DNA of 7,508 bases from Chitinophagaceae bacterium (GTDB lineage: Bacteria > Bacteroidota > Bacteroidia > Chitinophagales > Chitinophagaceae), in NCBI GenBank assembly GCA_030151745.1, contig JASLDA010000434.1, positions 1 through 7,508 of the forward strand, given 5' to 3'. A model generated the notes under the pieces. It was not told the origin of the DNA. It worked only from the letters and a program-made list of their open reading frames with translations, and did not search any database. A program made the translations under genes and the position numbers. Shown piece after piece: positions 5,123-7,508 of this stretch (the stretch's first letter is position 1; the number at the start of each line of letters is the position of its first letter).

Positions 5123-5536
5123 TTAATCCATTGAGAATATAAGCTCGCGCGAACCGGATTTCCAGATCCCGGCTCCCAGCTCCTCCAGCTTCTGCCGGTC
5201 TTCGTCAAGGACCCGCGCAAAAATATTGCAGGCGTCAAGGCCCTTTCCTTCACCGTAGTAGATCCCGAAGCAATTGGCCGTCTTCAGCCTCGCGGGCCTT
5301 GCCGGGCCAACGACGACCTCTCCGGGCTGGGTAAATACGGATGCATTTTCCTGAATGACATCCAGCGACGGAACATCGTCGGTCCAGATCTCCTGGCCCG
5401 AGACCCGGGCATGGAAAAAAGGCCGGCCGAACGGCAGCGCCTCCGCAAAAGCCGCGCAGGTCTGCGGCGCATCGTCGAGATAGAACCTGAACCGGATCTC
5501 GGATCCGTCCGGGGCTGTGAGCTTAAATCCGCGCAT
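5123..5536 (-). CDS. DUF3830-like cyclophilin-fold protein
   Basis: A 137-residue protein without a signal peptide or membrane segment. It matches what I know of the DUF3830 / cyclophilin-like small-protein group. It has an N-terminal strand pair (residues 1-20), then LDDAPQTCAAFAEALPF (20-36) like the APKTC..W..LP motif of the family. Next comes HARVSGQEIWTDDVP (42-56), then the conserved ENASVFTQPGEVVVGP (63-78) and the core strand FGIYYGEG (90-97). The biochemical role of the family is unknown; the fold is that of peptidyl-prolyl isomerases, but isomerase activity should not be assumed. It is the first gene of a two-gene operon with the GNAT acetyltransferase, whose ATG lies 5 nt after its TAA. 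A weak promoter candidate upstream is TAAATTG on the minus strand around 5582-5588, one base short of the consensus. Confidence 0.75.
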   Translation of the reverse strand: MRGFKLTAPDGSEIRFRFYLDDAPQTCAAFAEALPFGRPFFHARVSGQEIWTDDVPSLDVIQENASVFTQPGEVVVGPARPARLKTANCFGIYYGEGKGLDACNIFARVLDEDRQKLEELGAGIWKSGSRELIFSMD

Positions 5537-5677
5537 AGGGTCAGAAGTGTCCGGAGCCGCTTGGCCGCGGCGGCCGGGGGCAATTTACAGGACGGACTCT
5601 TACGCGATACCCTCCGGAACATGAGGACGGGCCGGCGCTTCAAAAAATGACCTGCCGGAAACATTTGCCCAGGGCAT
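5537..5677. other. Leader/promoter region of the DUF3830-GNAT operon
   Basis: This GC-rich stretch lies between the start of the DUF3830-like gene and the terminator of the small gene. I see no gene in it. The only promoter hint is the imperfect TAAATTG near 5582-5588 on the minus strand. GGCCGC/GCGGCC pairing around 5562-5574 could form a hairpin in the leader. Confidence 0.35.
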
Positions 5678-5710
5678 AAAAAAGGCCGTCCCGTGGGGGA
5701 CAGCCTCTTT
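5678..5710 (-). terminator. Intrinsic terminator of the small DUF5679-like gene
   Basis: Stem arms 5683-5692 and 5697-5706 pair over 10 bp with one wobble and a 4-nt loop. In the minus direction six T residues follow (complement of AAAAAA, 5678-5683). The element starts about 28 nt after the stop codon of the 68-residue gene. The plus strand has a weaker CTTTTC after the stem, so it may also work in reverse. It separates the small gene from the DUF3830-GNAT operon. Confidence 0.9.
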
Positions 5711-5733
5711 TCAAATTCGGGGGGAAAATTTGC

Positions 5734-5940
5734 TTACCAGCCTTTCTTGGCAACGCCATTGGCAATCGCCTCGTTGGCCTTGGCTTCATTAAGCATCGTG
5801 GTCATCTTATTGCCCTTGCCGTCATTGCCCTGAGCCATATAGCCGCCGCGAGCAGTCTTAGTAATTACGGCATCATGCATCGGAACATCTTTTTCCTTAG
5901 TCTTCATGCAATAGGCCTTGAGCATTTTTGAAGTGTCCAT
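5734..5940 (-). CDS. Small DUF5679-like protein lacking most zinc cysteines
   Basis: A 68-residue basic protein with no signal peptide or membrane segment. Residues 8-49 follow the pattern of DUF5679-type mini zinc ribbons. That family reads roughly AYCVKCK..., then a strand with a TMKNGR-like turn, then G.CPVCGTKM. Here the matching parts are KAYCMKTKEKDVPM, AVITKTARGGYMAQG and NDGKGNKMTTML. Of the four metal cysteines only the first (Cys11) remains; the others are replaced by T, N/D and G. So the fold may persist without zinc, or the likeness may be partial. A Lys/Ala-rich tail, NEAKANEAIANGVAKKGW (51-68), follows and looks helical. It stands 106 bp downstream of the peptidase gene on the same strand and has a strong terminator. 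The upstream minus-strand sequence shows no obvious -7 box. Function is unknown; the family includes ribosome- or nucleic-acid-associated zinc ribbons. Confidence 0.75.
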   Translation of the reverse strand: MDTSKMLKAYCMKTKEKDVPMHDAVITKTARGGYMAQGNDGKGNKMTTMLNEAKANEAIANGVAKKGW

Positions 5941-5993
5941 TGGGTGGGGATTTTGTTTGACTGAAGTCGTGAAATGGCTAAGCTACCATTAAA

Positions 5994-6016
5994 CAGGCCG
6001 AATAAACAAGGCCCTG
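5994..6016 (-). terminator. Weak hairpin after the peptidase gene, possible terminator
   Basis: CAGGCC (5994-5999) and GGCC-C-TG (6010-6016) can pair with one bulged base across a 10-nt loop. On the minus strand TGTTTAAT follows, a poor T tract. It lies about 30 nt past the peptidase stop codon and could reduce read-through into the small gene. The stem is short, so confidence is low. Confidence 0.25.
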
Positions 6017-6046
6017 CAGCCGCTTAACGTCATTTTACCACCCCGT

Positions 6047-7273
6047 TCAACGCGTCGCCAGCTTCTGAAGCAGCTCCTTCACCGCTGCCTTATTGACCGT
6101 CGCCGTCATCATCTTCAGCTTTACATAGTCCTCATGCATATACCAATATCCCTTATGATCAGGATTTGCATGCCCGCCTGCCCCGCTGTCTTTAACCAGG
6201 AACCAGACCCCATTGCCACGCTTGGCAAAACCTACTATGTGCATCGCATGGTCATCTGTTGTCGATCCGTTAACGAAGCGCAGGAGCCTTGCGTTTTCAT
6301 CGATGAAGGAAGACGGGATATCATAGGAAGGCACCATCATAAGCCCCTTGCGGCTGTCGATCCCGCTTTCGCTTACGTCCCCGCCGATAGAGATGCTGTA
6401 GCCTTTCTCCAGCGCCCCTTTCACCACCCCGACGAAGTCGCTCAGCGGCACATTGTAATAGTCCTTCGAATGCCACCAGTTGTCGTCGACCTTGTACTCG
6501 GCGTTCGTCCAGTAGGGCTCGCTTTTCAGGCTCATGAAGGTGACGTACTCATCCGGCTCAATCCCCGTCACATCACGCAGGTATTCCTTGGGAGTCATCT
6601 TCTTGCCCTTGTAGGTTACGCTGGCCGGCGGCTCGCCGATATAATGCGCCATGATATCGCGGACGGTCGCCACAACCTCCTCCGTATTCCAGGCATTCCG
6701 CTCTTTTACGCTTTTCAGGTAATCACGCATCTCCCCCACCATCTTCGCATGGTCGTGATATGGCTGGCCGGGCTTCGTACCGGTATAGGCTTCCAGCGGG
6801 ACGGCGCCATGCTTAGCCAGCGCACGCTGTACGGCATTGGTTTCGGAACCTTCGTCGAACACGGACCTGCCGCGGGTACGAACGTATTCGCGGGCCTTTT
6901 CGACGTATTCCCAATACACGGTGTACATCTCGCTCAGATGCACGTCCGGGTGGCCTTTGCGCGCCGCTTCGCTTTCATAAAACGACGTCGTCGAAAAGCA
7001 CCAGCAGGTGCCCGTGTTGCCTTTGCTTACAGGCTTGTCGGCCGTAACGCTGGTAAATTCCTTCAACGACTGCGGCACGTCCATCCCGGTATAATCGAGG
7101 GTCATGCGCTTGGCTGTTTCCTTTTTCGGATTGAAGAAGCTGTCGTTCTGCGACTTGATCTGTTCGTAGAAGGGGTTCTTCGGCGCGTCGGCGTAGGTAG
7201 CGTTGTCGCGGCGATCCTGCGCAAAAGCCGAACCTGCCGCCAACAGCAGGGCGAGGGAAAGTGGATATTTCAT
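6047..7273 (-). CDS. Secreted C1-family cysteine peptidase (bleomycin hydrolase/PepC type)
   Basis: A 408-residue papain-fold peptidase of the aminopeptidase C/bleomycin hydrolase group. Residues 1-18 (MKYPLSLALLLAAGSAFA) are a clear signal peptide with cleavage before Gln19, so it acts outside the cytoplasm, unlike classic PepC. The catalytic Cys is C90 in GNTGTCWCFSTTSFYESE (85-102). The catalytic His is probably H342 in DDHAMHIVG (340-348), matching the THAM motif. A family-typical cap insertion covers roughly 185-280. The third active-site region reads FLVKDSGAGG (358-367), where papain-like enzymes have K/E-N-S-W-G. The residue usually Asn is Asp362, and Lys84 stands where a Gln usually forms the oxyanion hole. 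Both are simple base changes, and activity may be altered. The family trims peptides from the N-terminus. The gene is transcribed toward the small DUF5679-like gene 106 bp downstream. Confidence 0.9.
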   Translation of the reverse strand: MKYPLSLALLLAAGSAFAQDRRDNATYADAPKNPFYEQIKSQNDSFFNPKKETAKRMTLDYTGMDVPQSLKEFTSVTADKPVSKGNTGTCWCFSTTSFYESEAARKGHPDVHLSEMYTVYWEYVEKAREYVRTRGRSVFDEGSETNAVQRALAKHGAVPLEAYTGTKPGQPYHDHAKMVGEMRDYLKSVKERNAWNTEEVVATVRDIMAHYIGEPPASVTYKGKKMTPKEYLRDVTGIEPDEYVTFMSLKSEPYWTNAEYKVDDNWWHSKDYYNVPLSDFVGVVKGALEKGYSISIGGDVSESGIDSRKGLMMVPSYDIPSSFIDENARLLRFVNGSTTDDHAMHIVGFAKRGNGVWFLVKDSGAGGHANPDHKGYWYMHEDYVKLKMMTATVNKAAVKELLQKLATR

Positions 7274-7508
7274 AAGATGATTATGTCGTAGCGTATGATG
7301 AAATTACATGTATGGGAAGCCGAAGCCGCCGGCGTGTCGGGCGGAAAAATACGGGAACCGGACACGCCCCGACTGGCCAAACGGAACGCCCCGATCTTCA
7401 GCCTGATAAAAAACTCGCGGCAATACGGATAAATCAATCGGCAAACCGGTGGGGGGAGCGGACAATGCATTTAAGGGCAGAGAAGAGAATAAAAACAGAA
7501 GAACACGC
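7274..7508. other. Upstream region of the peptidase gene, no firm gene
   Basis: This 235-bp stretch lies in front of the leftward peptidase gene. A minus-strand frame at 7270-7470 overlaps the peptidase start and has no recognisable features, so I leave it out. A GC-rich hairpin occupies 7331-7368. A plus-strand ATG at 7465, preceded by GGGGGGAG (7451-7458), opens 14 codons to the right edge and might start a divergent gene, but that is too short to support. No exact TAnnTTTG box for the peptidase was found; TATTTTTC (7351-7344, minus strand) is one base off. Confidence 0.4.
7331..7368. repeat. GC-rich hairpin upstream of the peptidase gene
   Basis: GGCGTGTC (7331-7338) and GACACGCC (7361-7368) pair perfectly. 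After a G/G mismatch, GG (7340-7341) and CC (7358-7359) extend the stem. The loop contains the near-consensus -7 box TATTTTTC of the minus strand (7351-7344). The arrangement could be an operator flanking a promoter or a leader hairpin. No T tract follows on either strand. Confidence 0.4.

Noticed and set aside
6134..7291. Long plus-strand frame opposite the peptidase gene
   Set aside because: No domain is visible, and it is antisense to a clear signal peptide plus C1 catalytic motifs.
1..7508. tRNA, rRNA, CRISPR array or insertion sequence
   Set aside because: No cloverleaf, rRNA segment, spaced repeat array, transposase or terminal inverted repeats with target duplication were seen on reading both strands.

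Overview
The window looks like chromosomal DNA of a GC-rich member of the Bacteroidota, probably of the Chitinophagaceae kind. Three things point there. TAnnTTTG-type -7 promoter elements lie in front of two genes. The secreted C1 peptidase carries the NTGTCWCFSTTSFYESE-type active-site segment that I associate with Bacteroidota. The intergenic DNA holds short TTCAA/TTGAA tandem units of a kind I associate with this phylum. The assignment rests on recognition from memory, not on a database search.

Layout, left to right. (1) 1-124, minus: the N-terminus of a secreted or envelope protein that runs off the left edge. (2) 125-300: a gap rich in small dyads. (3) 301-1152, minus: an AraC-family regulator, upstream of and in the same direction as the partial gene. 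(4) 1153-1396: the regulator's promoter and a cluster of perfect palindromes. (5) 1397-3052, minus: a polytopic GT-C-like membrane protein. (6) 3053-3274: a divergent intergenic region with a 59-bp perfect inverted repeat, a short octamer array and a good -7 promoter element. (7) 3275-4519, plus: a DUF1015 protein with its own promoter and intrinsic terminator. (8) 5536-4599, minus: a two-gene operon encoding a DUF3830-like cyclophilin-fold protein and a PaiA-like GNAT acetyltransferase. (9) 5940-5734, minus: a 68-residue protein resembling DUF5679 but lacking three of its four cysteines, followed by an intrinsic terminator. (10) 7273-6047, minus: a secreted bleomycin-hydrolase/PepC-type cysteine peptidase with unusual residues at two active-site positions. 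(11) 7274-7508: an intergenic region with a GC-rich hairpin.

Most genes look like unrelated housekeeping or accessory genes in separate transcription units. The only clear operon is the DUF3830-GNAT pair. The AraC regulator may control the partial envelope gene downstream of it. I see no convincing new multi-gene system. The most unusual items are the 59-bp palindrome, the cysteine-depleted DUF5679-like protein, the peptidase active-site substitutions and the dyad cluster around the AraC promoter.
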